A DNA stretch of 64,000 bases from Castanea sativa (lineage: Eukaryota > Streptophyta > Magnoliopsida > Fagales > Fagaceae): the NCBI RefSeq assembly GCF_040712315.1, contig NC_134014.1, positions 9,518,244 to 9,582,243 of the forward strand. Reading direction: 5' to 3'. The number at the start of each line of letters is the position of its first letter. Positions within the stretch are counted from its first letter, which is position 1. The position numbers were made by a program, and so were the translations under genes. Shown piece after piece: positions 24,581 to 36,401 of the stretch. The notes under the pieces were generated by a model. It was not told the origin of the DNA. It saw only the letters and a list, made by a program, of their open reading frames with translations, and made no database searches.

Positions 24581-25623
24581 CAGTGGCGGCGCCACATATA
24601 GGTCAGGGTGGTCCCAGGACCACCCTGACCTGAATTCTTTTTTTTTATAATATATATATATATAATAAAAAAATTTATTTATCTACCTATAAAAAAAATT
24701 AGGAAGAACGCAGACAAAAAAATTAGAACGTCAAAAAATGTTATGGCAATAAAATTAAATTTGGTAGATTATTTGTTACATTTTGGCTGGTACCAATTTT
24801 TTGAAAAAAAAAAAACTCTTAACTGACGGCAGCCAAGATAAGATGCATCATTACTTGCGTCGAACACCTAAAAAACAAATCCAACTATCGCAAAGGTTGT
24901 CCCTTCTTCTTCTTTTTCTTCTTCTTTGCTTCGTCTCAGACGTTCTGCTAGTCTACCTTTTCTTTCTTTTTTTACTCTAGTTTTTGCTTTGTCAAATTTT
25001 TTCTTTAGTTTGTTTTTTAGACTTCTAGATTGCTGACCCCACCCACATGACAAAGCTTTGGAAATGACAAAACTCAAAAAGCTAACAAAAGATTTTGATT
25101 TCAAATTTATTTATTGAGTCTTGCCTCTTCCCAATGTGATATACATATATACACTCTTATTGTACTATTTTTTGTTATTGTTTTTCATTATTCAATTACA
25201 TATTTATGTTTTAATATTCTAAAATAATAATTGTTATGTAATAACTAAATGATTTGAGTGTCAAAAAAGAAAAACTAATGATTTGTTTATTTGAGTTTTA
25301 CTTTTTTGGATCAATAACTTTATGTTGTATAAAAAAATATAAATATTTTTTATTTTTTATTTTTTTTTAGAAACCCCAAAACACCCTGAAATGGTACATC
25401 GAAATAGATCGGTACTAAAATATTCCGCTCCACTAAACAAACCGAAACAAGGTCCAAAACGGTATTCATAACATTGCTTTAAAGCAAAAAGAAAAAGCTA
25501 AAAAAAAATTTGAACTAAAATCTAAAAAAAAAAAAATTGTAATAGAGAATCTGAAGAAAAAAAATTGTAACAGAGCAAGCCCACCGAGGAACACCCTGAG
25601 AAACAATCCTGGAGCCGCCACTG
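24581..25623. mobile_element. Tip100-type hAT nonautonomous element nested in hAT transposase
   Basis: 1043 bp bounded by CAGTGGCGGCGCCA and its inverted partner (complement CAGTGGCGGCTCCA), flanked by a perfect 8-bp duplication CTGCCATG. These ends and target size fit the Tip100 branch of hAT. Subtracting the element and one duplication restores the transposase frame at the insertion site. Near the left end is a perfect 14-bp-arm palindrome with a 2-bp loop (24601-24630). The interior is AT-rich with no transposase. Confidence 0.9.
24601..24630. repeat. Perfect hairpin near end of nested hAT element
   Basis: GGTCAGGGTGGTCC and its exact complement are separated by CA. It lies 20 bp inside the left terminus and has no counterpart at the right end. 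Confidence 0.9.
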
Positions 25624-27419
25624 CTGCCATGTCCTCCATGCTAAGTGGCTTTGGTAGTGCAAAAGAGAGGATGAAGAGATACAATAACATATACAAATAG
25701 CACTTAGTAGATGAAGGTAGTGTAGAATGCAAATTTGAATTAGACCAATACTTGTTAGAAGCTAGTGTAGATCTGGAGACGGAAGGCTTTGATATTCTTG
25801 ATTGGTGGAGGGTGAATTCTTCAAGATATAGGATCCTTTCTCAAGTTGCCCATGATGTTTTGGCAATTCCCGTCTCTATTGTTGCATCATAATCTGCATT
25901 TAGCACAAAGGGTCATGTCTTGGATCCTTTCCGTAGCTCATTATCTCCCAATATTGTTGAAGCTTTGATTTGTACACAAAATTAGTTGAGGTCCAAGGAT
26001 TCAACTGAACCAATTAACCTACGAGAGGCAATGGATGAAGTGGAAAACTATGAACTTGAATCGGGTAATGTGTTTATGTTCTTTTCTAATTTTAACCTGC
26101 TTTTTTTATTTATATTCTCTTGTATTTGTTTTTTGTTATTTGTTTATTTGTATTTTATTACTTATATACAATTTGTTTTTTTTTCCTTTTAGAGCTTGCA
26201 CCAAAACTCACTGTGGGTACAGATTATGTTCTAGACTGATTTGGAAGGTGGGGTTGTTTTTTGGACTTAGCTACCTAAGGTAACTTAAAAATTTTATGTA
26301 ATTTGCTTATGTTTGTTGGCTGCTGTTTGTAATGGTATTAATTGTCATGTATTACTTTCTACTTTCTACTTATCGTTATTTTTTGGGGATTGACATTGTA
26401 GGGATGGAGTTTTTTGTATATGATAACTTGGAGTTGGAGCTGTTGGCTAGCTGATTGCAGAAATTCTTTGTGGTTGAATTGCTGACTTAATCATGGAGAT
26501 GACCAATTTAGGAGTGTTTGAGTGCTTGGGCTGTTGCTGGTTGTTGGCTTGATGCTTCTTTGCTGCTTTCTCCTTTATTTTTGTTTACTAGATGCACACA
26601 TGACAACACAAGCACTGAACACACTTGAAAATTATTAGACTATTAGTCATAGTAGACTAGACTACCTCCATTTTTTGTGAAAAATATTTAGTTGTGTAGT
26701 GTACCAGTTGTATATTCTGGTCCAACTTCTATTATGCATATTTGTATAGTGCTTCTCAAGCACTATTTGACTATTTTGTAGTGTTGCACTATTACTTCTT
26801 CATGGGGCTGTGCTACTGCTTATATTTGATGTGATTACTATGATAGAAATATTAATGTTAATGTTGCTGCCATGCTATAATTCTCTTGTTATGGTTGAGA
26901 CTTGATACTTTATAATTGTGTGTTTCATTTAGAATGTTGTGACAGGTTTAGATTTATTAAAATTTATTAATGTGTTTAATAAACAAATGTTTAATTTGAC
27001 AGGTTGAATTTAAGTTATATTATAATTGAGACTTGATACTCTATAAATGTGTATTTGATTTGGAATGTTATGAGTCTAGTGACAGATGGAGTTGTCTTCT
27101 TGTGGTTGAAACTTGATAAAGAAAGGTTTTGTTGAAAAGAAGTCTGTTAAAAAGAAGTCAAAATGAGCTCAAAATTCTAGTTTTTAAAGGCCTAAAAGCC
27201 CAAAGCTTAGAATAGTAATTTTTAAAAATCCAGGCCATATAACTGAACGAATCGCACCAAGCCGTTAAGATTAACCACACCTTGTGTAGACCAAATTTTA
27301 TCTTCCAAAAGTGAGGTGCGGTTAAGCATAGGGTGAAATTGAACCCTATAGGTGTGGTGCAAAAAACCTCTCCAAAACCGACCAAACCGAACCGAACCGT
27401 GTACACCCCTACTAGCAAC

Positions 27420-30136
27420 ATTTGACCATTAGAATTCACCTTGCTTCATACAATCAGTGATTGGTGCCATGATTATACTAAATCCATGTATGAAGCGGCG
27501 ATAGAATGTTGCAAGCCCTTGAAAACTACGAACCTCATGAATGTTCTTGGGTTCGGGCCAATCCATTATGGCATTGACCTTTTGTGGGTCAGCAGAAACT
27601 CCTTTAGATGAGATCGCAAAATCTATGAAATTGACACTATCAGTGAAAAAAGAGCATTTCTTTAGGTTAGCATACAAGTTTTCTTTCCTCAAAGTGGAAC
27701 AAACTTGTTCAAGATGGTCCAAATGTAGCACTTTTGATTTACTATAAATGAGGATGTTATCAAAGTACACTACCACAAATTTTCCCATGAAAGGCCTTAG
27801 TACTTCTGTCATCATTCTCATAAAAGTACTAGAAGCATTTGATAAACCAAATGGCATCACAAGCCACTCATATAGACCATCATTTGTCTTAAAAGCAGTC
27901 TTTCATTCATTGCCTGGGTGGATCCTAATCTGGTGGTATCCACTTTTCAAACATCATATCAAACATCATATCAAACATATCATCTAACCTAGGGATAGGA
28001 AAACAATACTTCACAGTAATCTAATTGATTGCACGACTATCCATGCGCATTCTCTAGGATCCATCTTTCTTTGGTGTCAAAAGTGCAAGGACTGCACATG
28101 GGCTTAAGCTTTCACGCACAAATCCTTTGTGCAAGAGCTCACCCACTTGTCTAGCCATTTCATCATGTTGAGGAGGGTTCATTTTATAGTGGGGCAAATT
28201 TGGAAGTGATGCTCCTAGGACAAGATCTATGGAGTGTTGAATATCACGCATAGGAGGCAACTGATTTCGGAGCTCCTTAAGGAAAACATCTTGGAACTCT
28301 TAAAGCATTGACCGTACTTATTTTCTTGGTTCCTCAAAGCTATCTAGTGCATCTTCCTTAACAACCAAAGCAAAGATGATGGAGACTTGATTGACAGCTC
28401 TTTCAAGTCCTTTTAGACTGATGAGGTTCATACTTTGCTTTTTTGGGATCTTCTTTAGCCTTACTTGCACTAGCAAACTTAGTTTTGACTGGGTTAAGCT
28501 TAATCCTTTGTCCATTGTGCATGAAGGAACAAGAGTTTGAGTGACCATAAAGAGTGACATCTAAATCATAGAGCCATGGTTGTCCCAAAATTATGTGTCC
28601 TACATCCATTGGAATCACATCACATGAAATCTGAGCCTTATATGAGAGGATATGAATAGGAACAAGACACCTTTCCTTGATGGTGATAGATGAATCATCT
28701 ACCCAGGAAACCTTATAGGGTTTAGGATGGGCAACTAACTTCAAACCTAAGAGAGAGACAAGTTTAGAAAAAACTGCATTAATGCAACTTCCACTGTCAA
28801 TGAGAGGATAGTATTTCTTTTCCAATCGTCACTTTCTTTGGACTGTGCTAGAGTACACCTAATAACACTCATTACGGGAGCATCAAGACCATACTCACTG
28901 AGATTATCAAAAGATGGTAGGGCTTTAATGCAAGCTAATTGGGTGGAATCATCCTCTCCTATTTCTACAATGTCTTCAATGTTGGGCTCATAGACTACTT
29001 CTTCTACCTCTTCCTTCCATCCAATTCTTTAATCAATAAAGTCTTATTAGGACATTAGGCAGCCATATGACCAAAGCCTTGACACTTAAAACACTGGATT
29101 CTAGAATTGGGCCTAAATGTCTCTCTAACCACACTCTTCCCTTTGTCTTTCGAGCGCAAGGGCCTGTTTTTGGGATTGGGTCTATTTTGAGGACCTTGTT
29201 GGTATCTACCCTGAGGATTCTCTTCTATGTGTAAGGGTCTTTTGTTGGGATAAGGCCTATTCTAGGCACCTTGGAGGTACCTACCTTGGGGACCTTCAAA
29301 ATTGTTATGAGGCAACATGCGATTGTCAAATCTCCTTCCACCTTGGGGCCTAGATATCAGCTCTAAATCATGCACTAAGGTATAAGCATCATCAAGAGTT
29401 GAGATCTATCGGGCCACCAATTGTCTTTGAAGATCATAATTGAGACCTTTCCTAAACCTACTCAAGGTAATTGTCTCATCTTTAGTTGCATTGCTACGTA
29501 TCTTGTACTCTTCAAATTGTTCTACCTACTCAATAGCAAACCTATTATCTTGTCTCAAATCATTCCATTGATCCAACAAGTTGCCTTGATGAGATACTGG
29601 TAAGTACTTTTCATTGAGCTTTGCCTTCATTTCTTTCCAAAGATTTATGGGTGGTTGGCGGGTCTTTCGGAGGTGATTGACAACACTATCCCAATGGAGT
29701 TTTGCTCTTTCTACAAGTTTCATTTTGGCAAACCTAACTTTTCTGCCCTAAGAAAATTCACACCACTACAAAAAAAATGCTCCATCTCTCTCAACCAATC
29801 ATTGTAGACCTAGGGGTTCCTAACACCATCGAAGGTAGGGGCCTCTACTTTGATATGCTTTGTTGAGTTGTCTTCATTGTCTATATGGTCTTGCCTAAGA
29901 TGAGGGCCATGTCTATTATTATTTCTTCCATCATGTACATTATCCTCGTCATACCTAGCCTTTAAGTGGCCTAGATGAGTAGTAAGCTCTACAATGGCTT
30001 GTCTTAATTCGTCTTGGGGAGGAGGATCCATGTTCAGGCAGGATTGGGGACTAGAGTGGGATTTAGAACCAGATTCTGATTTGGAATTAGACTGTTCTTC
30101 AGAACTAGTTACTAGACGACCACTACACAAATGCAT
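27420..30136 (-). mobile_element. Ty3/gypsy gag, protease and RT (5' half of split element)
   Basis: Minus-strand order from 30136: gag N-terminus (30136-29810), gag capsid-like core (29723-29526), a CCHC knuckle near 29090-29045 (CFKCQGFGH with a stop just before the last Cys), and aspartic protease (28825-28403, active site LIDSGS). Then come the RT N-terminus (28260-28054, LLTPKKDGS) and RT palm (27860-27429, [14 protein letters not shown]). The RT active site reads YFDN in place of YxDD. Stops and frameshifts throughout show the element is dead. It continues at 20727 on the far side of the hAT insertion. The clade within Ty3/gypsy is not certain. Confidence 0.88.
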
Positions 30137-30201
30137 GCAAAGAGATCAACAAACAAATTCTAGCAAGTGAATAGTAAGGATAATACTCAAGTTAAATTAT
30201 A

Positions 30202-31913
30202 GGCGTAAATGCACTTTTAGTCCCTACATTTTGCATCTTTTCCATTTTGGTCCCTACATTTTCATTTCACCACTTTTAGTCCTTAAATCAATTAATACGT
30301 TCTATTTTGGTCCCTACTATTACTCACTTAACAGAAGTTACCTATGTGGCAAACAGAAGTTACCTATGTGGCAAACAGAATACATAGTCAGCACACACAA
30401 TGTTTACATGGCTATTAAAATAATAATAAAAACTTTCAATTTTGCATTTTAATATTTAAAAACCCACAACATTAAAAAATATTAATTTATTAATTTTAAC
30501 TAAATAACAAAATTTAAAAAAATTATTTAAAAAGGAAATTAAATTAAAACTATGATTCAAACATGAACAAAACATCCAGATCTTCTCGTCAAAAAAAAAT
30601 CCAGATCTTTCTCTCTCAGTTTCTCAAAAAAACCAAATACTTTCACTGTTCATTCCTCGTTTTCTCTCGCCGAGTTTGCTACCATAGCTGATTACGAATC
30701 CGAAGCCTCATCTTCTTCGTCGCCAAAAGCTGAAGAAGATTTGGAGGTCGCTAAGCTTGGAATCTCTCAAGAGATTATCTCTGCTTTGTCTAAGAGGGGT
30801 ATCACCAAGCTCTTCCCTATTCAGGTCTCTTTGGCTCTTACTCGTTATTTATTTTCACTTTTCCTCTTATGGGTTTCTCTTAATTTTCAATAACAAGTAA
30901 CAAAAATCATTTCTTCGTAATTTCAAAAAAATTATGTCCTTGTTTGTGTGGCTAGTGATAATGGTTACCCTTTTCATAACTATAAAAAAAAAAGAAAAAA
31001 AAAAGAAAAAATTAGGATCTTGTTTTAGAATCTGTGTGTCTTGCCTTTGATAATGGGGTCTTTAAATTAATGGGTTTTTGTATTGGTGAATTTTAGTGAA
31101 GTTTGGCCTTCAATGACCTAGATTTTATGAGGGTTTTTTGTTTTTGTTTTGTTTTGACTCTGAAGCTTAAGCCATCTGTTTTTGTTGTATAGTGTGTTTG
31201 TGCAATAAAATTTTTGGTTTACGACTCAAAAATGTGGTTTATGGCTAGAGATTTGGCTTGAAAATGTGATTTTTTCTGTATAGAGGGCAGTGTTGGAACC
31301 AGCAATGCAAGGGTGTGACATGAACCAACAAATTGCTTCTAGAGATGTGTATGGTACTTTGGTTGCTTACAGACTGTTACAGTTTTCTCTGTAAACATTG
31401 TTGATGTGTTTGGTTCGTAGAAATGTAAAGAAATTGCGATCTTGATATTAAAATTTTTCTTTTCAAAATTCATATTTATCTGGGTTTTTTTTGAGAAACC
31501 GAGAGAGAAAGATCTGGATTTTTTTTTGATGAGAAGATCTGGATGTTTTGTTCATGTTTAGATTAGAGTTCTAATTTAATTTCTTTTTAAATAATTTGTT
31601 TTTAATTTTTTTTATTTAGTTAAAATTAATAAATTAATTTTTTAATGATGTGGCTTTTTTAAATATTAAAATGTTGATGTGGCATTATTTAAATGAAAAA
31701 TTAAATTTTTAATTATTATTTAATATTCATGTAAGCATTATGAGTGCTGACTGTGTATTCCGTTTGCCATTAGCCAATTTCTGTTAAGTGAGTAACGGTA
31801 GAGACCAAAATGGAACGCATTAATTGATTTAGGGACTAAAAGTAGTGAAATGAAAATGTAGGGACCAAAATGAAAAAGATGCAAAATGTAGGGACTAAAA
31901 GTGCATTCACGCC
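30202..31913. mobile_element. Pack-MULE carrying a DEAD-box helicase fragment
   Basis: 1712 bp with perfect 9-bp target duplications TAAATTATA (30193-30201, 31914-31922). The ends are GGCGTAAATGCACTTTTAG and its complement GGCGTGAATGCACTTTTAG. The terminal inverted repeats are long, about 440 bp, reaching near 30645 and 31475, and both carry an A9 scar between short ATCCAGATCTT repeats. The left arm has a tandem 22-bp duplication (30340-30385). Between the arms is a piece of a host gene with an intron. It has no transposase. It lies just outside the gag start of the gypsy element, probably in its leader or LTR. Confidence 0.88.
30670..31330 (+). pseudogene. Captured DEAD-box RNA helicase exons (PMH/RH53-like)
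   Basis: Exon A (about 30670-30824) reads EDLEVAKLGISQEIISALSK, then RGITKLFPIQ and a GT donor. After an intron of 459 bp (30825-31283, GT-AG), exon B begins RAVLEPAMQGCDM at 31284. This is the Q-motif region and the start of motif I of DEAD-box helicases. FPIQRAVLEPAMQG-type wording fits the mitochondrial RH53/RH9 (PMH) group. The resemblance stops after about 31325, before the ATP-binding GTGKT, so no enzyme can be made. Confidence 0.75.
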
Positions 31914-31922
31914 TAAATTATA

Positions 31923-32201
31923 TGTGAAGAGAAGTCATGAATTCCATAGGTTGTTGCATTCAAGTAGTACTAGCTTCAACAAGAATTAAATTAAAAGGAC
32001 CTAATTGTTACAATGTGATTAGGCTAGTTCAACTACTAATACTGAGAATTAATTACTTTAAAGGATTTTTTTTTTGTGTTTTATAATTTTTTTTTTTGTG
32101 GCTAAAATAAAAGATTGAAAGAAAATAAACCATAGCTAAAATAATAAAGTCATGTAAAAGTTTAAGTAGAACAAAGGATAATCTGTGCACGCCAAGAGCC
32201 G
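31923..32201. other. Unassigned AT-rich DNA right of the Pack-MULE
   Basis: It may be the remaining 5' leader or LTR of the gypsy element, but I could not find its primer site or LTR ends here. Confidence 0.25.
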
Positions 32202-32310
32202 TGTAGCTCAATGGCATTGCTTGGTTTTCTTTATAAAGAGAATCATGGTTCAATTCCTCCATGCCTACCACCCGATTTTTTGTACCAAATAAATTATCAA
32301 AAAAAAAATT
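32202..32310 (+). mobile_element. tRNA-derived SINE
   Basis: A box GTAGCTCAATGG and B box GGTTCAATTCC (32249-32259) lie in a tRNA-like head. A short body and an A-run near 32299-32307 follow. It has no acceptor-stem pairing, so it is not a tRNA gene. Confidence 0.6.
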
Positions 32311-33011
32311 TCCTTATACTATATGTAAACAACTTAAATTGACGTTACAACTAGATATGAAAATGTTTTTAGCAAAGACATGTATGCATGTCTCCATCCT
32401 CAATAATTAGATATCCACTAGAGACAAAAAAAAATCATTAAAAAAAGATCTCTCTTTCAAAAAACAATTAATTTTATTCTAACTTTACAACTTTTTTTTT
32501 TTTTAGATGCCAAAGATTGCTGCCGTTTTATTCAAATAACTGGTAAATCAATAAACATAATAGAAATTAAATCTAGTGGAATAGACTACATCCAGACTTG
32601 TAAAGGAAAAGAAAACCTTGTTCTCTAGGCTAAGCCATGCGCTATTACATTACCTTGCCTACCAACATGAGAGAAGGAAAAGCTTTGTAATAAGCTTACA
32701 TACGACATAGCGTCTTTTATAATGTGACCAGCAAAAGAGTTTGTCATACCATTACTCCGTAAAGAGTTAATCACAATCTCAAAATCACCCTCAAAAGAAG
32801 ACTTATAGTTATTACGTTACAACATTTTACAACTAAACATATGAACCATAATAGTTATTACATTACAACACTTTTTATTACAAGTAATATAAATTATCAT
32901 TTCTATTGTAATCTCCATTCAATATACCAAACGTGTCATAATATATTAGGTAGTTAACATTTCTTCACTGGACTGTTGGTATTTAGCCATTAGTTTGTTT
33001 CTAAAAAAAAA
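32311..33011. other. AT-rich DNA, no gene seen
   Basis: Nothing is recognised apart from short ATTACGTTACAACATTTTACAA-like repeats (about 32810 and 32857), which may be MITE remains. Confidence 0.35.
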
Positions 33012-34241
33012 GGTAAATTACAAATTTGTTCCTTATCTTTTACATTATATCTCAAGTTTGGTCCTTATCCTTTTAATTGTGTTAGTTTGGTCCCTAACTT
33101 TTTGGTATTGTGTCAAAATGGTCCTGCCTTTAAGTGATAGATAAAAAATATTGACATGGATAACTGTCAAATTAAATTTTTTTTTTATGCTATATGACTT
33201 CCACATAAGCTACCACGTGCATTAATTATAAATATCAACATTTCCTAATTCACTTTAATGCTCTCTATGTTCCCTTCTCTCTTTTCTGAGACTCCAAAAC
33301 CAAAACTCTCCAAGTTCCTCCAGTTAGGCCAATCAATTGAATACAAAATGGAGTAAAACACAAGTTTTTTGTAAGATTATTTTAAGAAGAAATGAAGCCA
33401 AGAAAACAAATACAAATGCACCCCAAAATCAAATACCCACTTGAGATCAATACTGTTATAGATTCTTAAAAAAAATCAATACTGTAAAACTAAAAAGCTG
33501 AAATTAGCAAACAATGTAAACAAGATTAAAACCCAAAAGGAAACAAGTAAAAACACAGATCTTAAAAAATTGGAATGATTATACAAAGAAAAAAAAGAAA
33601 AGAAAATGTTAGGCCAACGAAGAGCTATAAAGGTGATCCTCTAGATGTATAATTGTATTGTCTCTGACTCTCCCATTCTCACTGTTTCCCTCAAAACTAA
33701 ACTGAACCCACCATTATACTGGGCACTGGGCAGTAGCCATGATCATACAATGAAAATCAAAGATATATTCACACCTGTTGCATTACCAAAGGATATTGGT
33801 AGCATTGTTTTCAACGCATTTTATTGTGGATCATTGTGTGCGCTTTGGTTTTCGTTTGGCAAAGGAATATCTTTGATGGGTTTTTTGAGTTTGGTCATGG
33901 TGTTAATCAAGGAAAGCATATGCCAGGCTGAGACTTGTGGCGTTTAATCTCATGGATTTTGGAGGTTTGGGTGATGGGTTACTGTGAGCATAGAGGGCAT
34001 TGATGATTTTTTTTTAATTTCATTTTAGTGTTGACGTGGCAGTACACATGGCCATCTATGTAAATGAAAATAATATATTATTTTTACAAGTTAGAAATGT
34101 CAGTATTTTTCGTCTATCACTTAACGGGACCATTTTAATACAAGACCAAAAGATTAGGGACTAAACCGACACAACTGAGATATTAGGGACCAAATTGAGA
34201 TTTGACGTAAAGGATAATGACCAATTTTGTAATTTACTACC
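33012..34241. mobile_element. Mutator-like element with unidentified cargo
   Basis: Left end GGTAAATTACAAATTTG; right end CAATTTTGTAATTTAC plus TACC. The inverted repeats contain TTGGTCCTTATCC, TTTTAATTGTGTTAGTTTGG and their complements, the same design as 36402-37631. Both flanks are A-runs (nine A at 33003-33011), so a 9-bp duplication is possible but not informative. The centre has a 100-codon frame (33645-33947, KIKDIFTPVALPKDIGSIVF) and C/T-rich leader-like sequence at 33255-33310, which may be captured host sequence. I do not recognise it. Confidence 0.7.
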
Positions 34242-34309
34242 AAAAAAAAAAAAAAAAATCAAATTTTCATAAATTTCCAAGTTGATCATAACCAATAATT
34301 ATACTTTTA

Positions 34310-34479
34310 GTGGATTCCAGCTAACTCAACTGGTAAAGTCTCTAATGGTTGAATAAGAGATTTGAGGTTCAATCCCTGCCTACACCAAAAAACGATTGGT
34401 GTCTTGGTTTGATAATAAAAAGTTATAATCATAAGCGGACGCTATAAGTTGAAACTCTCTCTCACAAAAAAAAAAAAAA
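34310..34479 (+). mobile_element. tRNA-derived SINE with target duplication
   Basis: Full-length copy of about 170 bp. It has an A-box-like region (CTAACTCAACTGGTAAAG), a B box GGTTCAATCCC (34366-34376), a body and an A15 tail. Near-perfect 13-bp duplications (34297-34309, 34480-34492, one mismatch) flank it. It is the same family as the minus-strand copy at 53155. Confidence 0.88.
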
Positions 34480-34492
34480 AATTATACCTTTA

Positions 34493-36392
34493 CAAATAAT
34501 TACTACATTTACCTAGTTTACCAAAAATACCCTCATGCAGCTAAGAACACCCAAGCCCCAGCCATCCAAAAAGGGTCAAAATCAAAATATCAGAACACCC
34601 AGGCCCCATTCCAAAGTCTTTCAAGCAGAAGACACAGAAAATGGTAATTTTCTTCTTAGTCGTGTAGTTTTCACCACAGAGTAACACAATATAGTCGTGT
34701 AATTTTTTTTTTAATTATCATGCATTTTATTAGTTATCTTAATCAAAGTTTGTCTTAGATTCATTTTTAGAGTTTCAATTTTTATCTTTTATTTTGTTGT
34801 TCCTTATTGCGTTGGTCGAAAATGCTTTGTTAGAGATTGTCTGTTCAATAATCGTAAATCTATTTTTTAATTTGAAATTTATATTATTTTCATAGTCATT
34901 GAATAATTGGGTTTTATTTAATGCGTTGTTGTTTTATTTGGTTGCGTTCTATTTGGTTGCTAAGAAAACTTGAGAAAGTGAAAGACAATGAAATTTTTAA
35001 ATGTTTTCATTTTCCATTATTTGCAACTGTAGAAAAACAAGGAAAGTGCTACTAAAAGCTTTCAAACTGATGTGATAAATCAACAATAATGTAATAAATA
35101 AATTTCTAATTATTTTCGTACTTTTGTATATAAAAGTTGACAATAACATTATAAGATTTATGCGTTAAAATATGTATAGTTGTAGCGTCCTAATACTCGA
35201 ATCTCAAGTAAATTTAGGTTAATATTTTCTGTGTTTAGAACTTAGAAGGCCAAAACAACAGAAAACTTGTGGTTTAGAATTTAATTGTCATTCCGTGTGA
35301 GTTAGTTTGTCTTTCTTTTATTTCCTTCTTTCTTTCCACAATATAAGTGCAGAAAGAAAAAAAGAAAAAAGCAATATACTCTATTTTAGTCTGTCTTAAT
35401 TAAAAGTTTTTAAATTCTAAAATGTCTTGCCAAATTTCTTACGTAGCATTAACTCCAGTTTCATCTACTAAAACTATTTCATCTACAAAAAAATGCACAT
35501 ATGCTAAAATACTTTCTCTTGAATTGATTTCCTAAGCTCACCTATCACTAGAATCTTGTGCTATTAATATGTAATTAATAAAAGATTTTTGGTTTTAATT
35601 AAAAATTACAATAATCTTCTTTTTGGTAGAAAGCTAGACCCTAACATATTCAAGAAAGGCATACGTAATCCATCTTGATGATGTGCTGAAATCCTCAGTA
35701 AGTTGTAGGCTCCAAATCACACTAATGGGTACCTGTGGAATAAGAACAAATGAACCAAACAGAAGGCACCAGTGTGGTACCGACCAGGAACCATTCGAAG
35801 GTCAAGTCAGTGAATGAGAAATCTCTAAGAACTCTATAGTGAGAGAGTTATGAATTTTCTGCATATTTGAGAAATGAGGAAGTCTGGTGCTTATATAGTG
35901 GTGAATAGTGAATCAAGATCCCTTAGGACTAGGGATTTTCCCTTATGGGGAAAAATCTACTATTAGGGTTTTCGAGATTTTAAGGTTTTCGTGCGTGGTG
36001 CACAAGATGTTTCCTTGTATGAATATTCGTGGGGCCAAGAAAGACCAAGTTGGGCTCGTTGGCCTTTTACTCACCTTGCTTTTCCTCGTCACTTTTCACG
36101 CTGTCCCTCTGGATCATCCATCTGCTTCTGTGGAACTAATGGACCCGTGGGCGCCGTCAGTTTCCTTGCGTGATGTTACTGAGATTTGTTGAACCTTAGT
36201 CAAAATTACCCCTACCACATCTTAACGTAGCATGTTCTATTAATACAAACGTGGTTCATCTTCAAGAAATGCAAACACAAAATCATCCTCAAACATATCA
36301 ATGTTTTATATATCTATGGCTAACTTCTGCTTTCAAAATGCAAAATTTTGCATTTTTCCTTTGATCATATTTATGACATAAAAGTACTAAAA
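34493..36392. other. Intergenic DNA with possible LTR-like block
   Basis: Mostly AT-rich with no gene. The block 35690-36215 is GC-richer, contains a TATA-like CTTATATAGTGG (35891) and short open frames on the plus strand (35908-36192). It ends in CTACCACA. This would fit a retroelement LTR fragment, but I found neither a partner copy nor a duplication. Confidence 0.3.
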
Positions 36393-36401
36393 TATATTAT
36401 T

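Larger units (their letters stand above)
22869..26063 (+). pseudogene. hAT (Ac-like) transposase with BED finger, broken
   Basis: The frame starts at ATG 22869 and is low-complexity Thr/Pro/Gln at first, with a stop at 23031. It continues in the same frame as a BED zinc finger (KIWDHFSKIEGCDP, CNYCQKSY, MWSHIKFGC) to another stop near 23228. The catalytic body follows in pieces: 23270-23671 (ELPFRFVEHGGFIDFM, LTTGTWTS), 23726-24127, and 24161-24418 plus its continuation. It then runs into the C-terminal dimerization region (25629-26063, DWWRVNSSRYRILSQVAHDV). Several in-frame stops and the 1043-bp insertion at 24581 inactivate it. An intact family member is roughly 650-700 aa, and all its parts are present in order. 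Confidence 0.85.
20736..27411 (+). mobile_element. Ac-like hAT transposon, 6.7 kb, inserted in gypsy pol
   Basis: The ends are TAGGCCTATTCAAGG (left) and the inverted complement of TAGGGGTGTACACGG (right), 10 of 15 matching, flanked by a degenerate 8-bp duplication as in hAT. The first 200 bp and the last 100 bp are GC-richer and rich in ACCG-type subterminal motifs (for example CCAAACCGAACCGAACCG near 27385), where Ac-type transposases normally bind. The interior encodes a broken transposase (22869-26063). Long AT-rich flanks (20950-22860, 26290-27160) have no other gene I can name. It is inactive and old by its terminal mismatches. Confidence 0.8.

Noticed and set aside
32202..32275. Possible tRNA gene
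   Set aside because: A and B boxes are present but the cloverleaf stems do not pair, and an A-rich tail follows; this is a SINE head. The same applies to 34310, 51176 and 53155.
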